DNA of 64,000 nucleotides from Fontibacterium medardense (GCA_965235075.1 OZ249404.1:124001-188000); one strand, 5' to 3'; shown: positions 18,200 through 28,014, numbered from the stretch's first letter. A program made the numbers and translations. Notes: generated from the sequence alone by a model not told the origin.

Positions 18200-19300
18200 T
18201 TAGCTTAAAGCTGGATAATCCGTATAGCCTTTTTCATTACCACCATAAAAAGTTTCACGGTTATAAGGATTTAAAGGTACATTCGTTTTAATACGTTTTG
18301 GCAAATCTGGATTTGCAATAAAAAATCTTCCAAATGCTACGGCATCTACATCATTTGACTCAACAGCTGTTTTTGCATCTTCAGTCGTGTAACCACCAGC
18401 AGAAATAAATATTCCTTTAAATTTTTTTCTAAATAACTTTGTAGTAGATGGGGCGTTAGTGTCTACAGCATCGCCACCCCCAGCTGATGTTGCTCTAGGC
18501 TCAATCATATCTAAGAAAGCAATTTGTCTTTGATTTAATTGATCTATTACATAAGTGAACAATTCTACAGGATTAGAGTCGCTCATATCATTGAAAGTTC
18601 CATAAGGAGAAAGTCTCACGCCAACTCTATCTTTCCCAAAAACTCCAATGACAGCATCTAATACTTGCATGGGAAATTTAACTCTATTCTCTATAGAGCC
18701 ACCAAACTCATCTGTTCTTTTGTTACTTCCATCTTGTAAAAATTCATCAAGTAAATATCCATTTGCCATATGGACTTCAACGCCATCAAAGCCAGCTTCT
18801 TTTGCATTTTTTGCAGCGTTTACATAATCTTGAATAATTCCAGGAAGTTCTGATGCTTCTAATGCTCTTGGAGTTAAAATAGGAGTTGGCTTCCAATCAG
18901 CAGTATATGTTCCAGAATTTTTTGCTGCAATAGCTGATGGCGCAACAGGTAAACTATTATTTGGTTGATGAGATGAATGAGAAATTCTGCCAACGTGCCA
19001 TAATTGTAAAAAAATATGACCACCGTTTTTGTGTACGGCGTCGGTAATTAATTTCCATCCTTGTACTTGTTCTTTACTGTGAATTCCAGGAGTTCCAGGG
19101 TAACCCTGACCTTGTTGAGAAACTTGTGTTGCTTCACTTATAATAAAACCCGCAGATGCACGCTGAGCATAATAAGTTGCATTTAATTCCCAAGGAATAT
19201 TACCAGGTTGTTTGCTTCGCATACGTGTAAGCGGAGCCATAATAATTCTATTTGGAAGTGTTAGATTACCTATTTTTAAATTATCAAAGATTGTTGCCAT
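18200..19300 (-). CDS. Old Yellow Enzyme family FMN oxidoreductase (NemA-like alkene reductase)
   Basis: An FMN-dependent NADPH oxidoreductase of 366 residues that reduces activated C=C bonds or nitro compounds. It has NRIIMAPLTRMRS near residue 16, the substrate-binding HVGR near 100, the QDYVNAAKNAKEAGFDGVEVH strand with HMANGYLLDEFLQDGSN, and AFGRFFIANPDLP at the FMN phosphate site. Length is typical of the NemA subgroup. It is monocistronic and convergent with the CDF gene. Confidence 0.92.
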   Translation of the reverse strand: MATIFDNLKIGNLTLPNRIIMAPLTRMRSKQPGNIPWELNATYYAQRASAGFIISEATQVSQQGQGYPGTPGIHSKEQVQGWKLITDAVHKNGGHIFLQLWHVGRISHSSHQPNNSLPVAPSAIAAKNSGTYTADWKPTPILTPRALEASELPGIIQDYVNAAKNAKEAGFDGVEVHMANGYLLDEFLQDGSNKRTDEFGGSIENRVKFPMQVLDAVIGVFGKDRVGVRLSPYGTFNDMSDSNPVELFTYVIDQLNQRQIAFLDMIEPRATSAGGGDAVDTNAPSTTKLFRKKFKGIFISAGGYTTEDAKTAVESNDVDAVAFGRFFIANPDLPKRIKTNVPLNPYNRETFYGGNEKGYTDYPALS

Positions 19301-19387
19301 TATACTTCAGTTAGATTGAAGTGTTATATAAGTAGCATAGCCACGAATGTCAATTTTGTTAATATTAAACATTTATTAAATTTTTTT

Positions 19388-19798
19388 ATGAAAATAACTT
19401 ACGTTTCATCATGCTTACTTAAAAAGTCTAATAAGGTTTTAATTACCAGTAGACCTAAGGGTAAATTTTTAAGTGGGTTTTGGGAGATTCCAGGTGGAAA
19501 ACTTTTTAATAATGAATCTTTTGAAGATTGCGCAGTTAGAGAGTTATACGAAGAAATAGGAGTTTATATAAATAAAGAAGATCTGAAAAATATAGATCTA
19601 GTTACACATCGTTATAAAAATAATATAATTATTATGATGATTTATCTGGTAGAATATTGGTCAGGAAAGATTAAACTTAAAGAAAAACAACAATTAAACT
19701 GGATAAACCGTAGGCAAATTAAAGAGTTTAATTTCTTACCAGGAAGCCAGGTTGTTTTTGATAGAATTTATGAAAATTATTACAAATTTTTTAAATAA
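19388..19798 (+). CDS. NUDIX hydrolase, MutT-like
   Basis: A 136-residue NUDIX protein with the box GGKLFNNESFEDCAVRELYE EIG near residues 35-57 (consensus Gx5Ex7REUxEExGU). Such proteins hydrolyse nucleoside diphosphate derivatives; MutT-type 8-oxo-dGTP cleansing is likely given the LLTxRPKGKFLSGFWEIPGG pattern. I choose the ATG at 19388 (MKITYVSSC) rather than the earlier in-frame 19316, because homology begins there. The DUF3833 gene starts inside its 3' end. Confidence 0.87.
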   Translation: MKITYVSSCLLKKSNKVLITSRPKGKFLSGFWEIPGGKLFNNESFEDCAVRELYEEIGVYINKEDLKNIDLVTHRYKNNIIIMMIYLVEYWSGKIKLKEKQQLNWINRRQIKEFNFLPGSQVVFDRIYENYYKFFK

Positions 19799-20327
19799 AA
19801 ATCTTAAAAGATTATTTATATTTTTTATTTTTTTTAGTGTAACACAGTGTTCTTCATCTATGAAATTAGAACAGTTTAAAAATAATAAACCTGAATTTAA
19901 ATTAGAAGAATATTTTAAAGGTAAAACAGTTGCACGAGGAGTATTTGAAGATCGTTTTGGCAACATTAAAAAAAGTTTCAAAGTTGATATTGATGGGACC
20001 TGGGATGGAAAATATCTAATTTTGAAGGAGAATTTTATTTATGATGATGGAACTAAAGAATATAGAGAGTGGAAACTTGAAAAAATAGGCACTAATAATT
20101 ACCAGGGTTATGCCAATGGAGTTATAGGTCTTGCCTCAGGATCAACTTCTGGAAACGCATTTAATTGGAAGTATGATTTTGATCTTCCAATTGGCTCTAG
20201 CAAATACAAAGTAAGTTTCGATGATTGGATGTTTTTGCAGGACAATAATTACTTAGTGAATATTGCAACCATGTCAAAATTTGGAATAACACTTGGAAAA
20301 GTTATTCTGTTCTTCAATAAAAACTAA
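19770..20327 (+). CDS. DUF3833 family probable lipoprotein
   Basis: A 185-residue protein from MKIITNFLNKNL. A hydrophobic helix ending in the lipobox-like VTQC predicts lipidation, followed by the DUF3833 pattern KLEQFKNNKPEFKLEEYFKG and GKTVARGVFEDRFGN. Function is unknown; the family fold resembles lipocalin-type beta structure. It overlaps the NUDIX gene by 29 bases, suggesting coupled translation. Confidence 0.75.
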   Translation: MKIITNFLNKNLKRLFIFFIFFSVTQCSSSMKLEQFKNNKPEFKLEEYFKGKTVARGVFEDRFGNIKKSFKVDIDGTWDGKYLILKENFIYDDGTKEYREWKLEKIGTNNYQGYANGVIGLASGSTSGNAFNWKYDFDLPIGSSKYKVSFDDWMFLQDNNYLVNIATMSKFGITLGKVILFFNKN

Positions 20328-20365
20328 CGTATTGAAATTAAGCGAAACGTTACTACATTAAGAGT

Positions 20366-20800
20366 ATGATTAAATACAATCTTGAATGTTCTTGTGGTGA
20401 AACCTTTGAAAGCTGGTTTCAAAATTCCAATGAATATGAAAAGTTATTAAAAAAGAATTTAATTAATTGTTACGTTTGTGGTCGTTCAAAAACCGTTAAG
20501 AAGAGTATAATGGCCCCAAGTGTTGCAACATCAAAAACTGCTTCATCCGAAAAAGATGTTGAGCAAAAAAAAGAATTTTTCAAAAATGTAAAAAGCAAAA
20601 TCAGAGAACTCAATGATTATGTTGCTAAGAACGCTGAGTTCGTAGGAGATAAATTTGTATCAGAGGTTAGATCTATTCATTACGATAAAAAGAAAAATAG
20701 AAACATTTATGGTAATGCTACTTTAGAAGAGACTAAAGAATTACAAGAAGAGGGAATTGATGTTGCAACAATACCTTGGGCTCCAAAAGAAGACGCTTAA
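20366..20800 (+). CDS. DUF1178 family protein
   Basis: A 144-residue protein with an N-terminal zinc-ribbon-like cysteine set (LECSCGETFESWF then CYVCGRSKTVKKS) and the DUF1178 C-terminal segment IRSIHYDKKKNRNIYGNATLE-like region ending IPWAPKED. Function is unknown. It converges on ubiG, overlapping by 4 bases at the stop codons. Confidence 0.8.
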   Translation: MIKYNLECSCGETFESWFQNSNEYEKLLKKNLINCYVCGRSKTVKKSIMAPSVATSKTASSEKDVEQKKEFFKNVKSKIRELNDYVAKNAEFVGDKFVSEVRSIHYDKKKNRNIYGNATLEETKELQEEGIDVATIPWAPKEDA

Positions 20801-21537
20801 TTTTTTTTAAAACTTACCGCGTAATTAACGTCCGTATCTTTACTTTTCTGCCACTCCCTTAAAAAAATATTAAATTTAAAACCTACCGTCTCTTTAATTG
20901 CTAGTTGATAATTGGAGGCTCTTGAGATTATTTCATTGGGCTTTAAAAACTTATTCCAATCATGGGTTCCTTTAGGGAGCCAATTTAATATGTATTCAGC
21001 ACCTACAATTGCAAATAAAAATGATTTAGCAGTTCTATTTAGTGTTGCAAAAAATATGATGCCATTTTTTTTTAATAATTTAGCGCAAGATTTTATAAAT
21101 AAATCAACATCAGCAACATGTTCAATTATTTCTAAACATAAAATAACATCAAATTGTTCATTTAATTTTTCAGGAGTTACACATAAGTAATTAATTTTTA
21201 AATTCATTTGTTCAGCGTGAAATTTTGCAACATTGATATTTTTTTCAGACGCATCAATTCCCGTAACTTTTGCGCCAAGTCTTGTCATGGGTTCAGCAAT
21301 TAAACCTCCTCCACAACCAACATCCAATAAAGTTAAGTTTTTAAATGGATAAGATCCATTAGCCGCTATTGAGAAATGAATTTTAATTTTATCGACTAAA
21401 TATTCTTGTCTAACCGGATTAAATTTATGCAAGGGCGCAAATTTTCCATTTGGATCCCACCATTCAGATGCCATTTCTGAGAATTTATTTATTTCCCGTA
21501 GATCATCTGTTTGATTATTTTTATTATTTATGTTCAT
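20797..21537 (-). CDS. ubiG: Ubiquinone biosynthesis O-methyltransferase
   Basis: SAM-dependent enzyme that carries out both O-methylations in ubiquinone synthesis. The 246-residue protein has the SAM motif LLDVGCGGGLIAEPM near residue 75, the N-terminal EINKFSEMASEWWDPNGKF signature of UbiG, and CLEIIEHVADVDLFI. Size and motifs match UbiG. It is divergent from lysC with a 67-base gap. Confidence 0.93.
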   Translation of the reverse strand: MNINNKNNQTDDLREINKFSEMASEWWDPNGKFAPLHKFNPVRQEYLVDKIKIHFSIAANGSYPFKNLTLLDVGCGGGLIAEPMTRLGAKVTGIDASEKNINVAKFHAEQMNLKINYLCVTPEKLNEQFDVILCLEIIEHVADVDLFIKSCAKLLKKNGIIFFATLNRTAKSFLFAIVGAEYILNWLPKGTHDWNKFLKPNEIISRASNYQLAIKETVGFKFNIFLREWQKSKDTDVNYAVSFKKN

Positions 21538-21604
21538 TTTGTTGCGAAATATTTAACATAGGGGTAATTATAAATCTAAATTTTTAATATATTAATTAGC
21601 ATTC

Positions 21605-22816
21605 ATGAGTAAAATTGTAGTTAAATTTGGCGGCACATCTGTTGCAAACATAGAAAGAATTTTAAATGCTGCAAAACTCATTAAAAGCAAAGTAGAAGAA
21701 GGTCATAAAGTTGTTGTTGTAGTTTCAGCAATGTCCGGCGTTACTAATGATTTGATAAAAAAATCAAAAGAGATAGATCAGAATTTTGATGTGGAAGAAT
21801 ATGATGCTCTGCTTTCAACGGGTGAGCAAGTTACTTCGACATTATTTGCGGGTGCTTTAAAAAAACTTGGTCTTAAATCAAGATCATGGTTAAGTTGGCA
21901 GATTCCAATTGTAACTGAAGGCTTTCATTCTAACTCTAGAATAGTTTCAATTGAAACTACAAAACTTAATAAGTCTTTAGATCAAGGTGAGATTCCAGTT
22001 GTTCCGGGCTTTCAAGGAGTTTCAAAAGATTTTAGACTTTCAACATTAGGAAGAGGTGGATCCGACGCTTCAGCAGTTGCTTTAGCAAAATGCATAGGAG
22101 CTGATTATTGTGAAATTTATACAGATGTAGATGGCGTTTACACAACTAATCCTGCAATTAATCCTAAAGCAAAAAAAATTGATAAAATTTCTTATGAAGA
22201 AATGTTGGAGATGGCATCTTTAGGCGCGAAAGTTATGCAAAGTAATTCGGTACAACAAGGTATGATGAATAATGTTGAAATTCATGTGCGTTCAACATTT
22301 ACAAACAACGAAGGCACTAGCATTACAAGTGATGATAAAATTTCTTATGATAAAGTTATAACAGGTGTTGCTTATTCTAAAGATGATGCAAAAATAACTT
22401 TAATAGGAGTTGAAGATAGACCAGGAATTGCAGCTAGTATTTTTAAACCTTTATTTGAAAATAATATTAGCGTTGATATGATTGTACAAAACGTATCAGC
22501 CGATAATAAAAGAACTGACGTTACTTTTACAATTAAAAGGGAAGATTTAGACAAATCTGTAAATCTTATTAAAAACAACAGTAATCTTAAATTTGAAAAA
22601 ATTACTTTTGACGATAAAGTTGCAAAGGTTTCAATAGTAGGTGCTGGCATGATTACCCATCCAGGCGTTGCCTTTAAAATGTTTAAATCCTTATCAGATC
22701 AAAACATAAATATTTTAGTAATATCAACTTCAGAAATTAAAATTTCTGTTTTAATAGATGAAAATCAAACACAAAAAGCTGTAGTTGCTATTCATACTGC
22801 ATTCGATTTAGATTAA
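21605..22816 (+). CDS. lysC: Aspartate kinase
   Basis: First step of the aspartate pathway to lysine, threonine and methionine. The 403-residue protein has the kinase motif KFGGTSVANIER at the N-terminus and TLGRGGSDASAVALA near residue 150, and two C-terminal ACT domains (VEDRPGIAASIFKPL; VGAGMITHPGVAFKMF), so feedback control by amino acids is expected. It leads a tight plus-strand run with ispG, prfA and prmC (gaps of 4-6 bases). Confidence 0.95.
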   Translation: MSKIVVKFGGTSVANIERILNAAKLIKSKVEEGHKVVVVVSAMSGVTNDLIKKSKEIDQNFDVEEYDALLSTGEQVTSTLFAGALKKLGLKSRSWLSWQIPIVTEGFHSNSRIVSIETTKLNKSLDQGEIPVVPGFQGVSKDFRLSTLGRGGSDASAVALAKCIGADYCEIYTDVDGVYTTNPAINPKAKKIDKISYEEMLEMASLGAKVMQSNSVQQGMMNNVEIHVRSTFTNNEGTSITSDDKISYDKVITGVAYSKDDAKITLIGVEDRPGIAASIFKPLFENNISVDMIVQNVSADNKRTDVTFTIKREDLDKSVNLIKNNSNLKFEKITFDDKVAKVSIVGAGMITHPGVAFKMFKSLSDQNINILVISTSEIKISVLIDENQTQKAVVAIHTAFDLD

Positions 22817-22820
22817 TTTT

Positions 22821-23927
22821 ATGAGCAGCATTAGACCGTTTAGAGAAATCTTAAGAAGAAAAACTAAAAAAATTAAAGTAGGAAACGTTTATGTTGGGGG
22901 TGACGCTCCAATATCAGTTCAGTCTATGACTAATACTTTAACAACTGATGCTAAAGCAACTATATTACAAGTTAACCAAATTGCTGAAGCAGGCGCTGAT
23001 ATTGTGAGAGTTTCTTGCCCAGACGAAGAATCTACAAAAGCATTAAAAGAAATTGTTAAACACGCAAATGTTCCAATAGTTGCAGACATTCACTTTCATT
23101 ATAAAAGAGCAATTGAAGCAGCAGAAGCAGGGGCTAGTTGTCTTAGAATTAATCCAGGAAATATTGGTTCAAAAGATAGAGTAAAAGAAATTGTCAAAGC
23201 TGCAAAAGACTTTGGTTGCTCAATTCGAATTGGGGTTAATGGTGGATCAATAGAGCAAGATTTATTAGAAAAATATAAAGAGCCATGCCCAGAAGCATTA
23301 GTTGAGAGCGCTGAGAGAAATATTAAAATTTTAGAAGATTTAGATTTTTTTAATTTTAAAATAAGCGTTAAGGCTTCAGATATTTTCTTAGCAGTTAATG
23401 CTTACAGACAACTTTCTAAAAAATGTGATTATCCATTACATCTTGGAATAACAGAGGCAGGAAGTTATTTTGCAGGGACCATTAAATCTTCAATTGGAAT
23501 TGGAATGTTATTAAGTGAAGGAATTGGAGATACTATAAGAATTTCACTTTCTTCTGATCCAGTGAATGAGGTTAAAGCAGGACTTGAGATATTAAAAAGT
23601 TTAAATTTAAAAAATCGAGGAGTTAAAATAATTTCTTGCCCATCATGTGCAAGACAAGCATTTGAAGTTATTAAGACTGTAGAAATACTAGAGCAAAGAT
23701 TATCACATATTAAAGAACCTTTAACATTGTCCATTATTGGCTGCGTTGTAAATGGACCTGGTGAGGCATCACAAACGGATATTGGTTTAACAGGTGGCGG
23801 CAAAGGAAGTAATATGATTTACTTGTCAGGCTTGGCAGATCATAAAGTTCCTAGTGAAAAAATTATTGATCACATTGTAGGTCTTGTTGAAAAAAAAGCA
23901 GAGCAAATTAGAAATCAAGCCCTTTAA
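22821..23927 (+). CDS. ispG: Flavodoxin-dependent (E)-4-hydroxy-3-methylbut-2-enyl-diphosphate synthase
   Basis: Iron-sulfur enzyme of the non-mevalonate isoprenoid pathway. The 368-residue protein has the TIM-barrel start GNVYVGGDAPISVQSM, the NPGNIG loop, and the cluster-binding cysteines in ISCPSCARQAF and SIIGCVVNGPGEA. It is the compact bacterial form without the plant/Chlamydia insertion. It lies 4 bases after lysC. Confidence 0.96.
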   Translation: MSSIRPFREILRRKTKKIKVGNVYVGGDAPISVQSMTNTLTTDAKATILQVNQIAEAGADIVRVSCPDEESTKALKEIVKHANVPIVADIHFHYKRAIEAAEAGASCLRINPGNIGSKDRVKEIVKAAKDFGCSIRIGVNGGSIEQDLLEKYKEPCPEALVESAERNIKILEDLDFFNFKISVKASDIFLAVNAYRQLSKKCDYPLHLGITEAGSYFAGTIKSSIGIGMLLSEGIGDTIRISLSSDPVNEVKAGLEILKSLNLKNRGVKIISCPSCARQAFEVIKTVEILEQRLSHIKEPLTLSIIGCVVNGPGEASQTDIGLTGGGKGSNMIYLSGLADHKVPSEKIIDHIVGLVEKKAEQIRNQAL

Positions 23928-23933
23928 ATTTAA

Positions 23934-25010
23934 ATGATACCCATAGATAAAGTTGAGAATATAGTTAGTCGATTCAATGAGCTAGAAACTATTCTAGCAA
24001 AACCGGATCTTAAAAAAGATGAGTTTGTTAGTAATTCAAAAGAATATTCAAACCTTAATGAAATAATTAGTTACGCAAAAGATTATTTAAAAGTTTTAGA
24101 AGATTTAAAAAGTACCAAGAATATTTTAGAGGATAAATCTACCGATAAAGAATTTTATGAGATGGCTGAGAAAGAACTTAAGGATTTAAAACAGCAAGAA
24201 GAAGACTGTGTAAAAAGACTTAAAGTTTTCTTACTTCCAAAAGATGAGGCAGATGAAAAAAACGCTATTATTGAAATAAGAGCAGGAACAGGCGGAATGG
24301 AGGCTGCTTTATTTGCAGCTGACTTATTTAATATGTATCAAAAAGTTGCAGTATTAAATGGGTGGAAAGTTGAAATTATAAATTTATCAAACAGTGAGGG
24401 TGGTGGTTATAAAGAAATTATAGCATCTATTGTAGGTCGTAACGTTTTCTCTAAATTAAAATTTGAGTCAGGCGTTCATAGAGTTCAGCGTGTACCTGAC
24501 ACAGAAACACAAGGTAGAATTCATACATCCGCAGCAACTGTTGCAGTTTTACCCGAAGCTGAAGAAGTAGATGTAAAAATTAATGATGCAGATTTAAGAA
24601 TTGATGTTTTTAGGTCGAGCGGTCCAGGAGGACAGTCGGTTAACACAACGGATAGTGCAGTTCGAGTAACGCACATCCCATCAGGAATAGTTGTCTCACA
24701 ACAAGATGAAAAGTCACAACATAAAAATAAAGCAAAGGCTTTAAAAATTTTAAGATCAAAACTTTATGACTTACAAAGATCTCAGCAAGAAATTGAAAGG
24801 GCAAAAGCTAGAAAGAGTCAGATAGGGACAGGGGATAGATCTGAAAGAATTAGAACTTATAATTTTCCACAAGGTAGAGTGACTGATCATAGGATCAATA
24901 TGACACTTTATAAGTTAACAGATTTTTTAGCTGGGGATGCGTTTAAAGAATTATCAGACGCTATACAAATTCAATTCCAAGAAGAGCAGTTAGAAAACTT
25001 AAAAATATAA
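23934..25010 (+). CDS. prfA: Peptide chain release factor 1
   Basis: Terminates translation at UAA and UAG. The 358-residue protein contains the universal GGQ loop in SSGPGGQSVNTTDSAV and the RVQRVPDTETQGRIHTSA stretch. The codon-recognition PxT-type region lies just ahead. Adjacent prmC methylates this GGQ glutamine, a conserved gene pair seen here with a 4-base gap. Confidence 0.96.
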   Translation: MIPIDKVENIVSRFNELETILAKPDLKKDEFVSNSKEYSNLNEIISYAKDYLKVLEDLKSTKNILEDKSTDKEFYEMAEKELKDLKQQEEDCVKRLKVFLLPKDEADEKNAIIEIRAGTGGMEAALFAADLFNMYQKVAVLNGWKVEIINLSNSEGGGYKEIIASIVGRNVFSKLKFESGVHRVQRVPDTETQGRIHTSAATVAVLPEAEEVDVKINDADLRIDVFRSSGPGGQSVNTTDSAVRVTHIPSGIVVSQQDEKSQHKNKAKALKILRSKLYDLQRSQQEIERAKARKSQIGTGDRSERIRTYNFPQGRVTDHRINMTLYKLTDFLAGDAFKELSDAIQIQFQEEQLENLKI

Positions 25011-25014
25011 ATAT

Positions 25015-25863
25015 ATGTTAGTAAATGAAGCAATTGCTTTTGCAGAACAAGAGTTAAAAAGAAGTAATAATTTAAACTTTAGATTGGATTCTGAGATATT
25101 AGTTTCTCATTTAATTAATATTCAAAGAGAGAGCATTTATTCTAAATTAAAAGAAAACCTTCCGTCCAATAAAACTGAAGAACTTCAGAAGTTGGTAAGT
25201 AGAAGAGTAAAAAAAGAACCTATCGCCTATATATTAAATAATAAAGAATTTTGGAGTACAAATTTTTATGTTGATCGTTCTGTACTAATACCAAGACCTG
25301 AAACCGAGGTATTAATCGATTTAATATTATCTAAGATTAATAATAAGAATAATTATTTAAATATATTAGATATAGGAACAGGTTCTGGCTGTATTCTAAT
25401 ATCTCTATTAAAAGAACTGGCTAGAGCTAAAGGAATTGGAGTAGATAAATCTTCAAAAGCAATTGCTATTGCAAAGAAAAATTCAATTTCACAACAAGTT
25501 GATAATCGCGCATTATTTAAAAATGTTAATTTGGAAGAGATAAAATTTGATAAAAAATTTGATCTTATTGTCTCGAACCCTCCCTATTTGCCTGATGTTT
25601 CTTTGAAGAATTTAAATTCTGATATCAAGCTTTACGAACCAAAAATTGCTTTGCAAGGAGGTGTGCAAGGCGTTGATTTTTTATATAAAATTATAGACTT
25701 AGCTTCAAAAATTTTAAAAATAAATGGTTTGCTAGCGCTTGAAATTGGTGATAATCAGTTTCATATATTAGCGAGATATTTAAATAAAAATCGCTTTAAA
25801 ATTTTAGATAAATATATTTTAATTAACAAGCAAGTTCGTTGTTTATTAGCAACTAAACTTTAG
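25015..25863 (+). CDS. prmC: Release factor glutamine methyltransferase
   Basis: N5-methylates the glutamine of the GGQ motif in release factors. The 282-residue protein has the substrate-binding NPPY motif (IVSNPPYLPD), the SAM site ILDIGTGSGCILISLL near residue 115, and the N-terminal helical domain ending in RRVKKEPIAYIL. The RPETEVLID segment preceding motif I is family-typical. It closes the lysC-ispG-prfA-prmC run. Confidence 0.95.
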   Translation: MLVNEAIAFAEQELKRSNNLNFRLDSEILVSHLINIQRESIYSKLKENLPSNKTEELQKLVSRRVKKEPIAYILNNKEFWSTNFYVDRSVLIPRPETEVLIDLILSKINNKNNYLNILDIGTGSGCILISLLKELARAKGIGVDKSSKAIAIAKKNSISQQVDNRALFKNVNLEEIKFDKKFDLIVSNPPYLPDVSLKNLNSDIKLYEPKIALQGGVQGVDFLYKIIDLASKILKINGLLALEIGDNQFHILARYLNKNRFKILDKYILINKQVRCLLATKL

Positions 25864-25984
25864 AAAATATTATAATAATAACTAAGAATTGACATTAAAT
25901 GGCATTTATGGAAGTTTAAGGACTTCCCTGAAATTGAAATAGAAACAATCAAACAAATAATAATAATTTTAATTCAAATAATTG

Positions 25985-26416
25985 ATGAATAGTTTTGTAA
26001 GAAGACCAAGAAGACGTCCTGACCAAAGAAGCGGTGGCGGAATGAGAAGACCTAGTAATGGCGGTTTTAGAACTAATAGATCTCAAAACATTGAGCACTC
26101 TTTTAATAATAACGGAAATAATGGTTATAGAAATAATGGTTCAGCTCATGGTGCGCATAAGCTAGTTGAAAAATATAATAATCTGGCAAGAGAAGCTCTT
26201 GCTTCAGGTGATATTATTTTAGCCGAAAATTATTATCAGCATGCAGATCATTATATAAGAATAGCTCCTCCACAACACAGAACAGAAAGAAATGGATCTG
26301 AAACTGAAGCACTAGTTGAGACAACTGAAATTATTAATAAAATTCCTGGCGTTCATTTAGATGAACCACAAGAAACAGCTGCTGCTAATTCAGAACAAGC
26401 GGACGGAAACTCTTAA
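25985..26416 (+). CDS. DUF4167 domain protein, RNA-binding-like basic N-terminus
   Basis: A 143-residue protein. The N-terminus is rich in Arg, Gly and Asn (RRPRRRPDQRSGGGMRRPSN) and looks able to bind nucleic acid. It is followed by the conserved DUF4167 helix pair YNNLAREALASGDIILAENY YQHADHYIRI. This family commonly follows prmC in alphaproteobacteria, as here, but its role is unknown. I use the ATG at 25985 rather than the TTG three bases earlier. It converges on the peptidase gene. Confidence 0.82.
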   Translation: MNSFVRRPRRRPDQRSGGGMRRPSNGGFRTNRSQNIEHSFNNNGNNGYRNNGSAHGAHKLVEKYNNLAREALASGDIILAENYYQHADHYIRIAPPQHRTERNGSETEALVETTEIINKIPGVHLDEPQETAAANSEQADGNS

Positions 26417-26422
26417 AATCTA

Positions 26423-27718
26423 CTATTTCTTTTTAGAAGCTTCTAAAATTAAGTTGTCTATATTTCGTTTTTGTATCTCAAAGAAGTTTTTATTATTACC
26501 TTCCAAAGGAGCTGCTGAAGGCAGCTTTAATGTTTGTGAATTTTCTTTTCTTCCATTTACAACAACTTCATAATGTAAGTGCGGACCAGTAGAGCTTCCT
26601 GTGCTTCCTAAATATCCAATAACTTGACCCTGCTGAACTTTAGCACCACGTCTTATTCCTTTTGCATAATCTTGTAAGTGAGCATAGTTGGTTTGATAAA
26701 CAGGACTATGACGAATTGAAATAAATTTTCCATAACCGCCTTTCCATCCTGAGTATTCAACTGTGCCAGCACCAGATGCCATCACCGGTGTTCCAATGGG
26801 TGCTGCAAAATCTGTACCTTGGTGCATTTGGTTGTAACCTAATATTGGATGAATTCTAAATCCGTAACGTGAAGATAATTTTGCTCCATTGATTGGAGTT
26901 CTCATTAAACTTTTTTCAATACTTTTTCCTTCAGGTGTAAAGTAAGCAATGGTTCCATTAGGATATTCGTAACGATAAAGAATAATATTTTTTTCAACAT
27001 TAGTAATCTCGCTATAAATAATATTCCCTGTTCTTTGCGACACACCATCATCGTCTAAATATCTTTCGTAAAATATTTTAATTTTATCATTTTTTTTCAA
27101 ATCACGTTGGAAGTCCAATTCAAAACCATAAAGCCTTGCAAACTGAGCAACAATACTATTTTCAATGCCAGACTGTTTGGCTGTTCTGTAAATTCCTCTA
27201 TCAATTGTTGTTTCAATTAAATGATTTTTTTTTGTTAAGATTTTTGTAACTCTTTTTGTCTCGTAAACATTATCTTTGTTTAAAAATACGTGAACAGAAG
27301 TAATATTATCTATATTAACTGTCAGTCTTGAAACAAAATTTCCATTTTTTTCTCTTTTGATAATTAAATAGACTTTTTGATCATTTCTTAGTGTACCAAA
27401 ATTGTATTCTCTTCTTAGAGCGTTAAGAACATTGTTAACTTCTGAAGGTGAAATTTTTTGATCATAAAGAATTCTTTGTATGCTATCTCCGTTTCTTACT
27501 TTAAGCTCAACTTTTGTTGCACCAGAATTAAATTGATTAAATAAAAAATCTTTTACTGTTATTAAATTATTTTCTAACTCCTGATCTTTGCTTTCACCGT
27601 TTTCACTATATCGATCAAAAGATTTAGATATAAAAATGAAAATAATTAGAACTGGAATTATTAAAAATACTAAACTAGGCTTAAAGCTTGGCCTGTAACT
27701 TAGGATCTTTTTATACAT
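26423..27718 (-). CDS. M23 family murein endopeptidase, membrane anchored
   Basis: A 431-residue zinc peptidase that cuts peptidoglycan cross-links. It has a transmembrane anchor near residues 15-32, a long periplasmic domain with an OapA/LysM-like region (VRNGDSIQRILYDQ), then the LytM domain with zinc ligands in HPILGYNQMHQGTDFA and the GPHLHYEV motif. It resembles MepM. It is the last gene before the rRNA operon and is transcribed away from it. Confidence 0.9.
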   Translation of the reverse strand: MYKKILSYRPSFKPSLVFLIIPVLIIFIFISKSFDRYSENGESKDQELENNLITVKDFLFNQFNSGATKVELKVRNGDSIQRILYDQKISPSEVNNVLNALRREYNFGTLRNDQKVYLIIKREKNGNFVSRLTVNIDNITSVHVFLNKDNVYETKRVTKILTKKNHLIETTIDRGIYRTAKQSGIENSIVAQFARLYGFELDFQRDLKKNDKIKIFYERYLDDDGVSQRTGNIIYSEITNVEKNIILYRYEYPNGTIAYFTPEGKSIEKSLMRTPINGAKLSSRYGFRIHPILGYNQMHQGTDFAAPIGTPVMASGAGTVEYSGWKGGYGKFISIRHSPVYQTNYAHLQDYAKGIRRGAKVQQGQVIGYLGSTGSSTGPHLHYEVVVNGRKENSQTLKLPSAAPLEGNNKNFFEIQKRNIDNLILEASKKK

Positions 27719-27840
27719 TTGGACTTAAATATCTCATTAGCTTTTTAGAGTCATCCCAAACCTCAATTTTAGGTTGTTGAACATATATATTGTAGTTAAT
27801 AAGAGGCTATTTTAAAGGGTTTAAATGACCAATAGCTGTG

Positions 27841-27869
27841 TTGACTTAGCAACATTTTAGACGTACATA
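27841..27869 (+). promoter_or_regulatory. Probable rRNA operon promoter
   Basis: TTGACT (27841-27846), a 17-base spacer, and TACATA (27864-27869) form a good sigma-70-type promoter, about 260 bases before 16S. The intergenic stretch 27719-28123 contains this promoter, the leader hairpin and boxA below, and no supported reading frame. Confidence 0.6.
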
Positions 27870-27927
27870 CATCGTCCCTTGCCCTGAATAATTATTTATT
27901 TAGGGGCAAATTAATAAAAATTTAAAT

Positions 27928-27981
27928 AAGACAAAAAGAAATCCTAACAGATTTCTTGTTGTCTTGTTGAGCTCTTTAAAA
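27928..27981 (+). promoter_or_regulatory. rRNA leader antitermination signals (hairpin plus boxA)
   Basis: A strong hairpin pairs AAGACAA with TTGTCTT-like ends and AAGAAATC with GATTTCTT around a CTAACA loop (about 27928-27965). It is followed directly by the boxA-like GCTCTTTAAA at 27971-27980. This hairpin-boxA layout matches rRNA antitermination leaders. A second boxA-like TTCTTTAACA lies in the 16S-23S spacer at about 29897-29906. Confidence 0.6.
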
Positions 27982-27990
27982 ACGTAAATT

Positions 27991-28014
27991 AGGAAGAGAA
28001 GCGTGGACGGCTAT
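27991..28014 (+). other. 5' arm of pre-16S RNase III processing stem
   Basis: AGGAAGAGAAGCGTGGACGG at 27991-28010 and the following CTAT are complementary, with two mismatches, to 29661-29684 downstream of 16S (GTAGCCGTCCTCGTTTCTCT and TCCT). The pair would enclose the whole 16S as a typical bacterial precursor-processing stem. Confidence 0.8.
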